NCBI RefSeq assembly: GCF_000716875.1 | Contig: NZ_JNWQ01000032.1 | Span: 9,928 to 73,927, forward strand | Reading direction: 5' to 3' | Origin: Streptomyces novaecaesareae | GTDB taxonomy: Bacteria > Actinomycetota > Actinomycetes > Streptomycetales > Streptomycetaceae | Length of the DNA: 64,000 nt | Part shown: positions 25,444 through 33,336 of the stretch, one piece after another | Numbering within the stretch: the stretch's first letter is position 1 | How the letters are laid out: each line of letters opens with the position of its first letter | Position numbers and translations under genes: made by a program | Notes under the pieces: generated by a model | What the model saw: only the letters and a program-made list of their open reading frames with translations | Database searches by the model: none | What the model was told of the DNA's origin: nothing

Positions 25444-26175
25444 ATGGAGACCCATGGTGAGACGCAGGACGACGCCGCGGCCGGCTCGATCGGCGACTGG
25501 GCCGCGTGCTCGGCCGACCCCGGCTACCGGGCGGCGGTGCTGGATCTGCTCGGCGCGCTCGCGTACGGCGAACTGAGCGCCTTCGAGCGGCTCGCCGAGG
25601 ACGCCAAGCTGGCGCCCGACCTCGCCGACAAGGCGGCCCTCGCCCGGATGGCCTCCGCCGAGTTCCAGCACTACCAGCGCCTGCACGACCGGCTCGCCGA
25701 GATCGGCGCCGACCCGCAGGAGGCGATGCGCCCCTTCGTCGAGCCGCTGGAGCTGTTCCACCGGATGACGGCGCCCTCGGACTGGCTGGAGGGCCTGGTC
25801 AAGGCCTACGTCGGCGACGCCATCGCGACCGACTTCTACCGCGAGGTGGCCGTCCGGCTGGACGACGACACCCGCGACCTGGTCCTCGGCGTCATGTCCG
25901 ACACCGGCCACGCCCAGTTCGCCGTCGACAAGGTGCGCGAGGCGATCGCGGCCGATCCGCGGGCCGGCGGCCGGCTCGCGCTGTGGGGCCGACGGCTGAT
26001 GGGCGAGGCGCTCAGCCAGGCCCAGCGGGTGGTCGCCGAGCGGGACGCGCTGTCGAACATGCTGGTCGGCGGCGTGCAGGTGCAGGGCTTCGACCTGGTC
26101 GAGGTCGGCAAGATGTTCAACCGGATCACCGAGGCCCACACCAAGCGGATGGCCGCCCTGGGCCTGGCCAGCTGA
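25444..26175 (+). CDS. Ferritin-like four-helix protein
   Basis: 243 aa from ATG 25444. The all-helical sequence carries ferritin-like metal-ligand positions (LAYGELSAFERL near 40, then SAEFQHYQRLHDRL near 75, and later AIATDFYREVA and TGHAQFAVDKVRE). It belongs to the ferritin-like-fold family found next to the RhlE-like helicase in actinobacteria (Rv3210c) and distantly resembles MiaE. Its reaction is unknown. TAAGGT (25430-25435) lies 8 nt before the ATG and there is no Shine-Dalgarno, so a leaderless transcript is possible. Confidence 0.82.
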   Translation: METHGETQDDAAAGSIGDWAACSADPGYRAAVLDLLGALAYGELSAFERLAEDAKLAPDLADKAALARMASAEFQHYQRLHDRLAEIGADPQEAMRPFVEPLELFHRMTAPSDWLEGLVKAYVGDAIATDFYREVAVRLDDDTRDLVLGVMSDTGHAQFAVDKVREAIAADPRAGGRLALWGRRLMGEALSQAQRVVAERDALSNMLVGGVQVQGFDLVEVGKMFNRITEAHTKRMAALGLAS

Positions 26176-26208
26176 CCGACCCGCCCCGGCCCGTCCACGT
26201 CGGCACGG

Positions 26209-26535
26209 CTACGCCGGCCGGTGCCGCCGCGGTGCGCGGTGGGCGCCGGCCCGGTGCGGGTGGTGCCGGTGCGCCGGGGCGCGGCCGGCGGCCAGGTCCG
26301 GCCGGGCCAGCAGCGAGGTGAGCACGCCCGAGGCCACCGCCGAGGCCGCGACCGACACCGCCGGGTAGTGCCCCTGCAGACAGAAGTGCGCGACCACCCC
26401 GCCCAGCAGCGCCGCCGCCGGCGCGGTGCCCAGCGTCAGTGCGCGGGCCGCCCGGAAGTACGAGGGCAGCGCCAGCAGCGCGGCTGCGGCCGTGACCAGG
26501 CCGACGAGGGCGAAGGCGATCGACTCGACCAGCAA
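26209..26535 (-). CDS. Small hypothetical membrane protein
   Basis: 108 aa from TTG 26535, chosen because GGGAGG lies 7 nt upstream. Two to three hydrophobic segments (about 4-22, 36-50 and 58-75) are followed by a strikingly His/Arg-rich tail (HRHHPHRAGAHRAPRRHRPA) that could bind metal or nucleic acid. No family is recognised. It is separated from DUF3107 by a terminator-like hairpin. Confidence 0.6.
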   Translation of the reverse strand: MLVESIAFALVGLVTAAAALLALPSYFRAARALTLGTAPAAALLGGVVAHFCLQGHYPAVSVAASAVASGVLTSLLARPDLAAGRAPAHRHHPHRAGAHRAPRRHRPA

Positions 26536-26613
26536 GAGTGCCTCCCGGGACGGGCGTGCGGCACCGTCGCCGCACCTGTCGCCGTACCCCGCCCGACCCG
26601 GCCGTACACGCAG

Positions 26614-26647
26614 CGGTGCCCCGCTCCCTCACGGGAACGGGGCACCG
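26614..26647 (-). terminator. Terminator after the DUF3107 gene
   Basis: A 15-bp stem with one mismatch and a TCAC loop lies 24 nt beyond the DUF3107 stop codon on the minus strand. Confidence 0.7.
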
Positions 26648-26670
26648 GAACGACCGGGCCGGACGGCGCC

Positions 26671-26898
26671 TCAGAGAGTGCCGAAACCGACCTTGCGAAT
26701 GGCCTGCTCGCCGATCTCCACGTACGCCAGGCGCTCGGCCGGGACGATGACGCGGCGGCCGTGCTCGTCGGTCAGCGTGAAGAGCTTCTCCGAGCCCTCC
26801 AGCGCCTTCGCGACCGCGCTCTGGACCTCATCGGCAGTCTGCGAGCTCTCGATCACGATCTCGCGCGGCGCGTTCTGCACGCCGATCTTGACCTCCAC
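26671..26898 (-). CDS. DUF3107 protein
   Basis: 75 aa from GTG 26898. The sequence VEVKIGVQNAPREIVIESSQ, then LTDEHGRRVIVPAERLAYVEIG and the ending VGFGTL is the nearly invariant DUF3107 family (Rv3208A in M. tuberculosis). The protein is a small, cytosolic, beta-rich unit. Older in-frame codons upstream are not conserved. It sits in the classic position downstream of a TetR regulator; the function is unknown. Confidence 0.88.
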   Translation of the reverse strand: MEVKIGVQNAPREIVIESSQTADEVQSAVAKALEGSEKLFTLTDEHGRRVIVPAERLAYVEIGEQAIRKVGFGTL

Positions 26899-27029
26899 GG
26901 CTTCCGTCCCTCCGGGGTTGCAGCCTCCACGCACGGGCACCGAACCGCCTGGGACAAGCGTTCGCGGCGACCGCGCCGTACGGCTTCACCATAGAGCACC
27001 GGATCACCGGCCAGACGAGGATCGGGGGG

Positions 27030-27689
27030 TCACCCCTGGTGGGCGGCCTCGCCGGGCAGCTCGCCCGGGTGCATCGGGAAGCCCTTCAGGCCGCGCCAGG
27101 ACAGGCTGGCGACCAGCCGCACCGCCTCGTCGCGCGGGATCTCCAGGCCCTGCGAGAGCCAGTACCGGGCGGTGATCTGGGCCAGGCCGCAGACCCCGGC
27201 GGCGAGCAGCTTGGACTCCGCCTCGGGCAGGTCGGTGTCCTCCTGGATCACCTTGCTGACCAGCGTCGCGCTCGCCTCGGAGGCCCGCTCGACCCGCTCG
27301 CGCACGGCCGGCTCGTTGGTCAGGTCCGACTCGAAGACCAGCCGGAAGGCGCCCGACTCGCTGGAGACGTAGTTGAAGTACGCCTCCATGGTGTTGGCCA
27401 CGCGCTGCTTGTTGTCGCTGGTCGTCGACAGCGCCTCGCGGGTCGACTCGACCAGGGCGTCGCAGTGCTTGTCCAGCAGCGCCAGGTAGAGCTCCAGCTT
27501 CCCGGGGAAGTGCTGGTAGAGCACCGGCTTGCTCACCCCGGCGCGGTCGGCGATGTCGTCCATGGCGGCCGCGTGGTAGCCGTGCGCGACGAACACCTCC
27601 TGGGCGGCACCGAGCAGTTGTTCACGGCGGGCGCTTCGCGGCAGGCGGGCACCGCGCGGGCGCTCCTGCGCCTCCTGGATGGCCGTCAC
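27030..27689 (-). CDS. TetR/AcrR-family transcriptional regulator
   Basis: 219 aa from GTG 27689, selected because GAGGAG lies 5 nt upstream. The N-terminal HTH spans about 25-70 (MDDIADRAGVSKPVLYQHFPGKLELY). The C-terminal ligand/dimer domain is helical, with NTMEAYFNYVSSESGAFRLVFESD. It is orthologous by position to Rv3208, next to DUF3107 in actinobacteria. The target genes are unknown; the divergent alpha/beta-hydrolase starts 221 bp away and is a candidate. Confidence 0.88.
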   Translation of the reverse strand: MTAIQEAQERPRGARLPRSARREQLLGAAQEVFVAHGYHAAAMDDIADRAGVSKPVLYQHFPGKLELYLALLDKHCDALVESTREALSTTSDNKQRVANTMEAYFNYVSSESGAFRLVFESDLTNEPAVRERVERASEASATLVSKVIQEDTDLPEAESKLLAAGVCGLAQITARYWLSQGLEIPRDEAVRLVASLSWRGLKGFPMHPGELPGEAAHQG

Positions 27690-27910
27690 GGCGCTCCTCA
27701 CTTCGGGTCTGTTCGGGGCTGGCAAGATGGCCGATTCTACTTTTCGGTAACCGCGCCCGCGTTCGGCGAAGGCGAGTAAAGCTGGTCGGCCTGGTTGTCA
27801 GGAGCCCACAATACGGCGCTGACCTCGGCCTCGGCAGTGGTGTGACGAGGGACGGGACGCCCGGACCTCCCCGGTGCTCCCCCAGACCGCGCTCACTACC
27901 ATCGTCCACC

Positions 27911-28813
27911 ATGAGCAGCGCTGAGCAGCAGGTACGTACGGTCGAGGTCCCCGGGGCGGTCCTCGCGGTGCACCGGCCGGCCCCGGAGGGCGTCGCGGAC
28001 GGGCGGGAGCCCGGTCTCTTCGTGCACGGCCTCGGCGGCTCGGCGGCCAACTGGACGGCCCTGATGGACCGGCTCTCCGGGCTCGTCGACGGCGAGGCCG
28101 TGGACCTGCCCGGCTTCGGCCGCTCGCACCCGCCCACCGACGGCAACCTCACCGTCTCCGGCCACGTCCGGGCCGTGATCGGCTACCTGGAGGCCGCCGG
28201 CCGCGGCCCGGTCCACCTGTTCGGCAACTCCCTCGGCGGCGCGGTCGCCGTGCGGCTGGCCGCACTCCGCCCGGACCTGGTGCGCAGCCTCACCCTGGTC
28301 TCGCCCGCCCTGCCCGAGCTGCCCCCGCAGCGCTCCGCCTGGCCGACCGGGCTGCTCGCGCTGCCCGGGGTGCCCGCGGTGCTGCGCCGGCTGTCCGCGG
28401 GCGGGCGCGACGCCGAGGCGGCCACCGAGGACCTGCTGCGGCTGGTCTACGGCGACCCGGGCAGCCTGAGCCCGGCCGCCCGGGCCGAGGCGGTGGCCGA
28501 GTACCGGCGCCGGCTGCAGGTGCCGCACGCGATGCAGGCGCTGGTCGGCTCGGCCCGCGGCATCGTCTCGGCGTACACCGAGCGCGGCGACCAGGCGCTG
28601 TGGCGGCAGGCCGAGGAGGTGCGGGCGCCGGTGCTGCTGGTGTACGGGCTGCGCGACAAGCTCGTCGGCTACCGCTCGGCCCGCCGCGCCTGCGCGGCCT
28701 TCGCGGACGCCCGGCTGCTGGTGCTGCCGGAGTCGGGGCACGTGGCGATGATGGAGCACCCCGACGAGGTCGCCCGCGCGGTGCGGGAGCTGATCGCGCA
28801 CACGGCGGGCTGA
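27911..28813 (+). CDS. Alpha/beta-hydrolase
   Basis: 300 aa from ATG 27911. HGLGGSAANW (39-48) is the oxyanion-hole strand, GNSLGG holds the nucleophile Ser107, YGLRDKLVGY the acid, and SGHVAMMEHPDEV the catalytic His near 278. It resembles haloalkane dehalogenase/esterase-like proteins of the adjacent-to-TetR family in actinobacteria; the substrate is unknown. TACCAT (27897-27902) lies 8 nt before the ATG with no ribosome site. Confidence 0.86.
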   Translation: MSSAEQQVRTVEVPGAVLAVHRPAPEGVADGREPGLFVHGLGGSAANWTALMDRLSGLVDGEAVDLPGFGRSHPPTDGNLTVSGHVRAVIGYLEAAGRGPVHLFGNSLGGAVAVRLAALRPDLVRSLTLVSPALPELPPQRSAWPTGLLALPGVPAVLRRLSAGGRDAEAATEDLLRLVYGDPGSLSPAARAEAVAEYRRRLQVPHAMQALVGSARGIVSAYTERGDQALWRQAEEVRAPVLLVYGLRDKLVGYRSARRACAAFADARLLVLPESGHVAMMEHPDEVARAVRELIAHTAG

Positions 28814-29232
28814 TCCCGCACACGGGGGCTGATCGCGCCTCTACCGCGGGCGGCCGCGCATACCGCCCGGTAACGGCCCGGTTCGGGCGAGGTCACGGCG
28901 TTTCACTCGTTCAGGTGGCAGCCAGGCATGTGACCGATGGATTGCCCGGGGCCGGTCCTACCTTTCTGCTGTCGGACCGAACAGGTGTGGGGGAGTCGCG
29001 GCCGCCGGAGAAACCGGAGGGCGGCCGCGGCCGAAGGTCCCGGCGGGTCGGGCCCGGCCGCCGGAGCGGGCGGACGCCCGGAGGCGCCGCGGCGCCGGCC
29101 GACCGTACTCCCCGGCCCCGGCCGTTCCCGCCGTCGTGCGGGGGCGCCCCCGGCCACTGCCCGGGCCGCTCGGCCGTCCGTCGATCCGTCCCGTGATCCG
29201 CCCGCGAATCCGCTCTGCCCTGGAGGTCTCCC
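28814..29232. other. 419-bp upstream region of the glycosyltransferase operon
   Basis: No coding bias in any frame. The right half is extremely GC-rich with repeated GGCCGCCGGAG/GCGGCCGC words able to form strong secondary structure. The ribosome site of the glycosyltransferase (GGAGG at 29221-29225) is at its end. No clear promoter hexamers. Confidence 0.4.
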
Positions 29233-30969
29233 GTGCGCGTTGCCCTGCTCACCGAGGGTGCCCTTCCGCATCCCCAGCGTGGCACCGGAGCCTGGTGCGA
29301 CCGGCTGGCCGCGGGCCTGCCGGAGCACGAGTTCGAGCGGTACCTGCTGACGACCGGACCGCAGGGCGCGGGGACCGCGGACGATCCGGCGACGTCCGCC
29401 GGGCAGGCCCTGGCGCTGTGGGGGCGCCGGCCCGGCGGGCGGGCGCCGGGCGCGCTGCGCAGACGCCAGTACGCCGGGGCGTACGAGCAACTGGTGCGGG
29501 CGCTGGTGCTGCCCGGAGGACGGGCCGGCTTCGGGCCCGGGCTGTACCGGCTGGCGGTGCTCGCCCGGGAGGACGGCACGCTGCCCGCCTTCCTGGCCTC
29601 CGCGCCCGCACGCCGGATCCTGGAGCGGACCTGGCGGCTGCCCGGCGCGGACACCTCGGCCGGGCAGCCGCTGGTGCGCGACGTGCTGGTCGCGGCCGAC
29701 CTGCTGGAGCAGTGCCTGCGGCCGCTGTCCGCGCCCTGGTACGGCACCGGGCCCGGCGGCCTCGGCGCCGCCGACCTGTGCCACGTGGTCGGCGGCGGGC
29801 TCGCCGCGCTGCCCGCCCTGGTGGCCCGGCACCTGCACGGGGTGCCGTTCGTCGTCACCGAGCACGGCCTGCACCTGCGCGAGCAGTACCTCGGCTACCC
29901 GCCCCGAGCCGAAGGGTGCGCCGGTGCCGAAAGCGAGGAGCGACAAGCGAGGGACGAGCGCCGGAGCGAGGAGCGTCGGCAGCGGGTTCGAGCGCCCGGA
30001 GGCGAGTGGGCGAGTCACGAGGCGCCGTACCGGTGGCCGGTGCGGGCGCTGCTGCTGTCCTTCTTCCGGGCACTCACCGAGGAGACCTACCGGCAGGCGG
30101 CCGTCCTGACCCCGGGCAGCGCCCACGACCAGCAGTGGCAGCGCCGCTGCGGGGCCGACCCGGCGCGCACCCGGGTGGTGTACGAGGGGACGCCGGCGGT
30201 GGAGCGCCCGGCCGCCGGGCCCGAGCCGGCCGCGCCGACCCTGGTGTGGGCGGGGGCGCTGGAGCCGGGCCGGGATCCGGGGCTGGTGCTGCACGCCTTC
30301 GCCAAGGTCCGCGCCGAGCTGCCCGGCGCCCGGCTGGTGGTGTACGGCGAGGAGACGGCGCCCGGCTACCGGGCGCACTGCGCGGCGGTGGCCGAGCGGC
30401 TGGGGGTGGCCCCGGCGGTGGACTTCGCCGGACGGCCCGGCGACCTCGCCGAGGTCTGGGAGGCCGGCACGGTGGCCGTCTTCTCGGCGCTCTCCCAGCG
30501 CGGCCCCAGGCTGCTCGCGGACGCGATGCTCAGCGGCCGGGCGGTGGTGTCCACCGATGTCGGGGTGGCCCGCGAGGTGGTCGGGCCGACCGGGCTGCTG
30601 GTGCCCGCCCGCGACCCGCGGGCCCTGGCCGGCGCCTGCCTGGCGCTGCTGCGCGACGGGGAGCGGCGGGCCCGGCTGGGGCTGGCCGGGCGGCTGCGGG
30701 CGCAGGAACGCTTCGCCGTCGAGCCGGTGGTCGGCGCTTTCCGGGAGATCTACCTGGAGCTGGTCTCGCAGTACCCGGCCTTCCCCGGCGGCGGGGGCGG
30801 CCCGGTGCCGCGCCCGTTCGCCCGGCCCGCCGAGTACTGGCTCGCCGACGGCCCGCGCGGCGGCCGGGACGGCGCCCGGGAGGACGCGGACGGGAGCACC
30901 GGGGCCCGGGAGGACGCGCCCGGGAGCACCGGCGCCCGGGAGCCCGCCGCGCTCGCGGAGGCCGTCTGA
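29233..30969 (+). CDS. GT4-type glycosyltransferase, PelF/DUF3492-like
   Basis: 578 aa from GTG 29233. The N-terminus (MRVALLTEGALPHPQRGTGAWCDRL) and the FVVTEHGLHLREQYLGY block are diagnostic of the PelF-like family. A GT4 C-terminal domain follows (WAGALEPGRDPGLVLHAFA, DFAGRPGDLAEVWEAG, SALSQRGPRLLADAMLSGRAVVSTDVGVAREVVG, containing the Glu/Arg nucleotide-sugar site). About 36-40 residues rich in Glu, Arg and Gly (near 227-265) are an in-frame insertion made of the dispersed repeat also seen at 4212-4300. A tail of ED/GST-GARE repeats ends the protein. The start of the downstream gene overlaps the stop (TGATG). Confidence 0.85.
   Translation: MRVALLTEGALPHPQRGTGAWCDRLAAGLPEHEFERYLLTTGPQGAGTADDPATSAGQALALWGRRPGGRAPGALRRRQYAGAYEQLVRALVLPGGRAGFGPGLYRLAVLAREDGTLPAFLASAPARRILERTWRLPGADTSAGQPLVRDVLVAADLLEQCLRPLSAPWYGTGPGGLGAADLCHVVGGGLAALPALVARHLHGVPFVVTEHGLHLREQYLGYPPRAEGCAGAESEERQARDERRSEERRQRVRAPGGEWASHEAPYRWPVRALLLSFFRALTEETYRQAAVLTPGSAHDQQWQRRCGADPARTRVVYEGTPAVERPAAGPEPAAPTLVWAGALEPGRDPGLVLHAFAKVRAELPGARLVVYGEETAPGYRAHCAAVAERLGVAPAVDFAGRPGDLAEVWEAGTVAVFSALSQRGPRLLADAMLSGRAVVSTDVGVAREVVGPTGLLVPARDPRALAGACLALLRDGERRARLGLAGRLRAQERFAVEPVVGAFREIYLELVSQYPAFPGGGGGPVPRPFARPAEYWLADGPRGGRDGAREDADGSTGAREDAPGSTGAREPAALAEAV
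29905..30020. repeat. Dispersed repeat inserted in frame in the glycosyltransferase gene
   Basis: It starts GAGCCGAAGGGTGCGCCGG, continues with AGCGAGG/GAGCGCC iterations, and ends TCGGCAGCGGGTTCGAGCG, CCCGGAGGCGAGTGGGCGAG. The order matches the intergenic copy at 4212-4300. The outer ends match an inverted copy at about 43865-43935. The reading frame is preserved and flanking protein sequence resumes directly (APYRWPVRALLL). Confidence 0.6.
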
Positions 30970-32000
30970 TGTCCGGCGGACCGGCGCTCGGCAGCAGTGC
31001 GGACCCGGTGCGCGAGGTCATGGCGGAGCACCGGGAGCTGTGCGAGCGCGCCGTCGACCCGCTGGAGATCGTCGCCGGGCTGGAGGAGGCCGGGCTCGGC
31101 CCGGACGACGCCGCCCGCTGCCGGCACGCCGACCTGTTCTCGCTCGCCGAGGAGCTGCACGCCCGGGTGCCGCGCCGCCCGCCGGAGCCCGGGCCGGCCC
31201 GGCAGCCCCGGCGCGCGGCCGATGCCCGGGCGTCGCTGGCCGCCGCCGCGCTGGCCGCGCTGCCCTGCGCCGGAGTGGTCGCGTTCGACGCCCGCTGGCC
31301 CCCGATGGTGGCCGCCGCCGTACCGCTGGTGCTGCTGCCCGCGCTGGTCGCGCCGCCCCCGGCCGCGCCCGGCGGGCGCACGGGCCCGCGGTACGGGCCC
31401 GCCGCGCTCGGGTACGGGCTGGGCCTGGCCGGGCTGCTGCTGATCCCGGCGGTGGTGCCGGGCACGGACCGGCCGCCGGCGGCCGCGCTGGTGCTGGCGG
31501 CGGCGCTGTCGGTCGGGTCGGCCGAGCGGGTGGCCCGCTGGTACCGGCGGGTCGGCCAGGGCCACCTCGACGCGGCGGGCACCCTGGCCGCGTTCCGGGC
31601 CCGGATGCGGCCGGTGCTGCCGGTCGCGCTCGCCCTGCACCTGGCGGTGCTGGCGGTGTCGAGCTTCGCAGCGCTGGCCGTCACGGCCGTCGTCGCTCCG
31701 AGGCCCGGCCCGGGCCACGGCGGCGGGCTGCTGCACCTGGCGGCCGAGCGGGCCGGCCCCGCGCAGTGGGCGGCGCAGGGTGTGCTGGGCCTGCTGCTGG
31801 TGCTGCCCGCGCTGCTGGCGCGCTGCGGCCGGACGACGGCCGCCGCGCTGGGGGCGGTGGCCGGGCCGGCCGCGACGCTCGGGCTGCTCGCCCTGGGCCG
31901 CTCCCTGCCGTCGGCGCTGCTGCTCGGTGGCGGCGCCGTCGCGGTGGTGCTGGCGGCGTACGTCTGGGTGGTGCTCGGCCGGGCGGGCTCGCACCGCTGA
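30969..32000 (+). CDS. Polytopic membrane protein of the glycosyltransferase operon
   Basis: 343 aa; the ATG shares a base with the upstream stop (TGATG), so it is translated with the glycosyltransferase. The N-terminal 80 residues are soluble and helical (VREVMAEHRELCERAVDPLEIVAGLEEAGLGPDDAARCRHADLF). About eight hydrophobic segments follow between 88 and 338. No catalytic motif is seen. It probably assists export or assembly of the glycan made by its neighbours, as a membrane partner in the way Pel or flippase components act (inference). Confidence 0.72.
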   Translation: MSGGPALGSSADPVREVMAEHRELCERAVDPLEIVAGLEEAGLGPDDAARCRHADLFSLAEELHARVPRRPPEPGPARQPRRAADARASLAAAALAALPCAGVVAFDARWPPMVAAAVPLVLLPALVAPPPAAPGGRTGPRYGPAALGYGLGLAGLLLIPAVVPGTDRPPAAALVLAAALSVGSAERVARWYRRVGQGHLDAAGTLAAFRARMRPVLPVALALHLAVLAVSSFAALAVTAVVAPRPGPGHGGGLLHLAAERAGPAQWAAQGVLGLLLVLPALLARCGRTTAAALGAVAGPAATLGLLALGRSLPSALLLGGGAVAVVLAAYVWVVLGRAGSHR

Positions 32001-32096
32001 CCCCTTCGTGACCGCTCGTGATCCCCGTTCCGTCCGTTCGTTGATTTTCAGTCCGCCAGGTCGTCCCCGACCTCGCTTCGTGGAAGGACGCCCCCG

Positions 32097-33104
32097 ATGA
32101 GGGTGCTGCTGCTGGGCGCCGACGGCTTCATCGGCCGCCGGGTCACCGACCGTCTGCTGATGGACCAGGAGTTGCAGGTGACGGTGCTCGGCCGGCGCGA
32201 CTCGGCCGACATCCGCTTCGACCTGACCACCGGGAGCCCGGGCGCGCTGGCCCGGTTCCTGGACGCCGTCGCGCCGCAGGTGGTGATCAACTGCGCGGGC
32301 GCCACCTACGGCAGCTCGCGCACCCTGATCCGGTCGAACACGCTGGCCGTCGCGACGGTCTGCGAGGCGATCCGGCGCAGCCGGGAGCCGGCCCGGCTGG
32401 TGCACGTCGGCTCGGCCGCCGAGTACGGGCCGGTGCCCGGCGGGGTGCCGGTGTCCGAGCAGGCCGAGCCGCGGCCGGTCGGCCCGTACGGGGTGTCCAA
32501 GCTGGCCGGGACGGAGCTGGTGCTGGCCTCCGGCCTGGACGCGGCGGTGCTGCGGGTGTTCGACGTGGTGGGGCCGGGGGCGCCGACCGCCTCGCTGTTC
32601 GGCCGGCTGGCCGAGGGGCTGCGGCGGGCGCTGGAGCGGGACGAGAACCAGGTGCGGATGCCGGACCTGTCCGGATACCGGGATTTCGTGGACGTGCGGG
32701 ACGTCGCGCGGGCCATCCGGGCGGCCGCGGTCTCGGCCGCCACCGGGGTGATCAACATCGGCAGCGGGCACGCCGTCCGGGCCCGGGACGCGGCCCAGCT
32801 GCTGGTGCGGGCCTCGGGCTTCGAGGGGTCGATCGTCGAGGAGAACCGGCAGGTCCTGCTGCCGGCGCAGGCCGGCGGGGCGGGCGGCGACCACCTGCCG
32901 GGGCACCACCACCAGCCCGGCCCGTACCTGCCGGGCCACCGGGCGGAGGGCCCGCGGCCGGAGGGCCGGGCGGTGCCGGGCGAGCCGGTGCCGTGGCGGC
33001 AGGCGGACGTGCGCACCGCCAGGGACCGTCTCGGATGGCGGACACAGGTGCCGTTGGAGGAGTCGCTCGGGGACGTCTGGCTGGAGACGGCCTGTCGGGT
33101 CTGA
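32097..33104 (+). CDS. NAD-dependent epimerase/dehydratase (extended SDR)
   Basis: 335 aa. The NAD site is GADGFIGRR (7-15). The catalytic Tyr/Lys pair is in YGVSK (about 131-135), with the upstream Ser in VGSAAEYG. The domain is a typical nucleotide-sugar epimerase fold to about residue 250. A Gly/His/Pro-rich stretch (GGAGGDHLPGHHHQPGPY...) of about 40 residues then interrupts the C-terminal substrate lobe before WRQADVRTARDRLGW. ATG 32097 follows GGAAGGACG. It probably makes the sugar nucleotide used by the glycosyltransferase 1 kb upstream. Confidence 0.82.
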   Translation: MRVLLLGADGFIGRRVTDRLLMDQELQVTVLGRRDSADIRFDLTTGSPGALARFLDAVAPQVVINCAGATYGSSRTLIRSNTLAVATVCEAIRRSREPARLVHVGSAAEYGPVPGGVPVSEQAEPRPVGPYGVSKLAGTELVLASGLDAAVLRVFDVVGPGAPTASLFGRLAEGLRRALERDENQVRMPDLSGYRDFVDVRDVARAIRAAAVSAATGVINIGSGHAVRARDAAQLLVRASGFEGSIVEENRQVLLPAQAGGAGGDHLPGHHHQPGPYLPGHRAEGPRPEGRAVPGEPVPWRQADVRTARDRLGWRTQVPLEESLGDVWLETACRV

Positions 33105-33117
33105 GCGCGCCCCCGGG

Positions 33118-33154
33118 GGTGCCACGGGCCCGTGGGACAGGGGCTCGTGGCACC
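33118..33154 (+). terminator. Terminator of the glycosyltransferase operon
   Basis: GGTGCCACG and CGTGGCACC pair around an inner GGGCCCGTG segment 14 nt after the epimerase stop. Confidence 0.65.
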
Positions 33155-33221
33155 TTGGGGGGCCCGGCGGCCGGTCCCACGATCCGGCGCCGCCTGTCTC
33201 GCCCATCGGACGGGCTGTCTC

Positions 33222-33248
33222 GGAATAGCGGAGTGACGTGACACTGTT
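33222..33248 (+). promoter_or_regulatory. Possible sigma-R-type promoter of moeZ
   Basis: GGAAT (33222-33226), 19 nt, GTT (33246-33248), about 90 nt before the moeZ start. The spacer is one base longer than the ideal 18. From memory, the S. coelicolor moeB/moeZ homologue is listed among sigma-R targets, which supports the call. Confidence 0.4.
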
Positions 33249-33336
33249 GGCCTAGAGAGCCACCCGAGTGGCGGAGCAACAACCCCACAGCGAGGCTGGC
33301 CCTGGCCATCCGAACAAGACATCCATCGGAGTCCCC

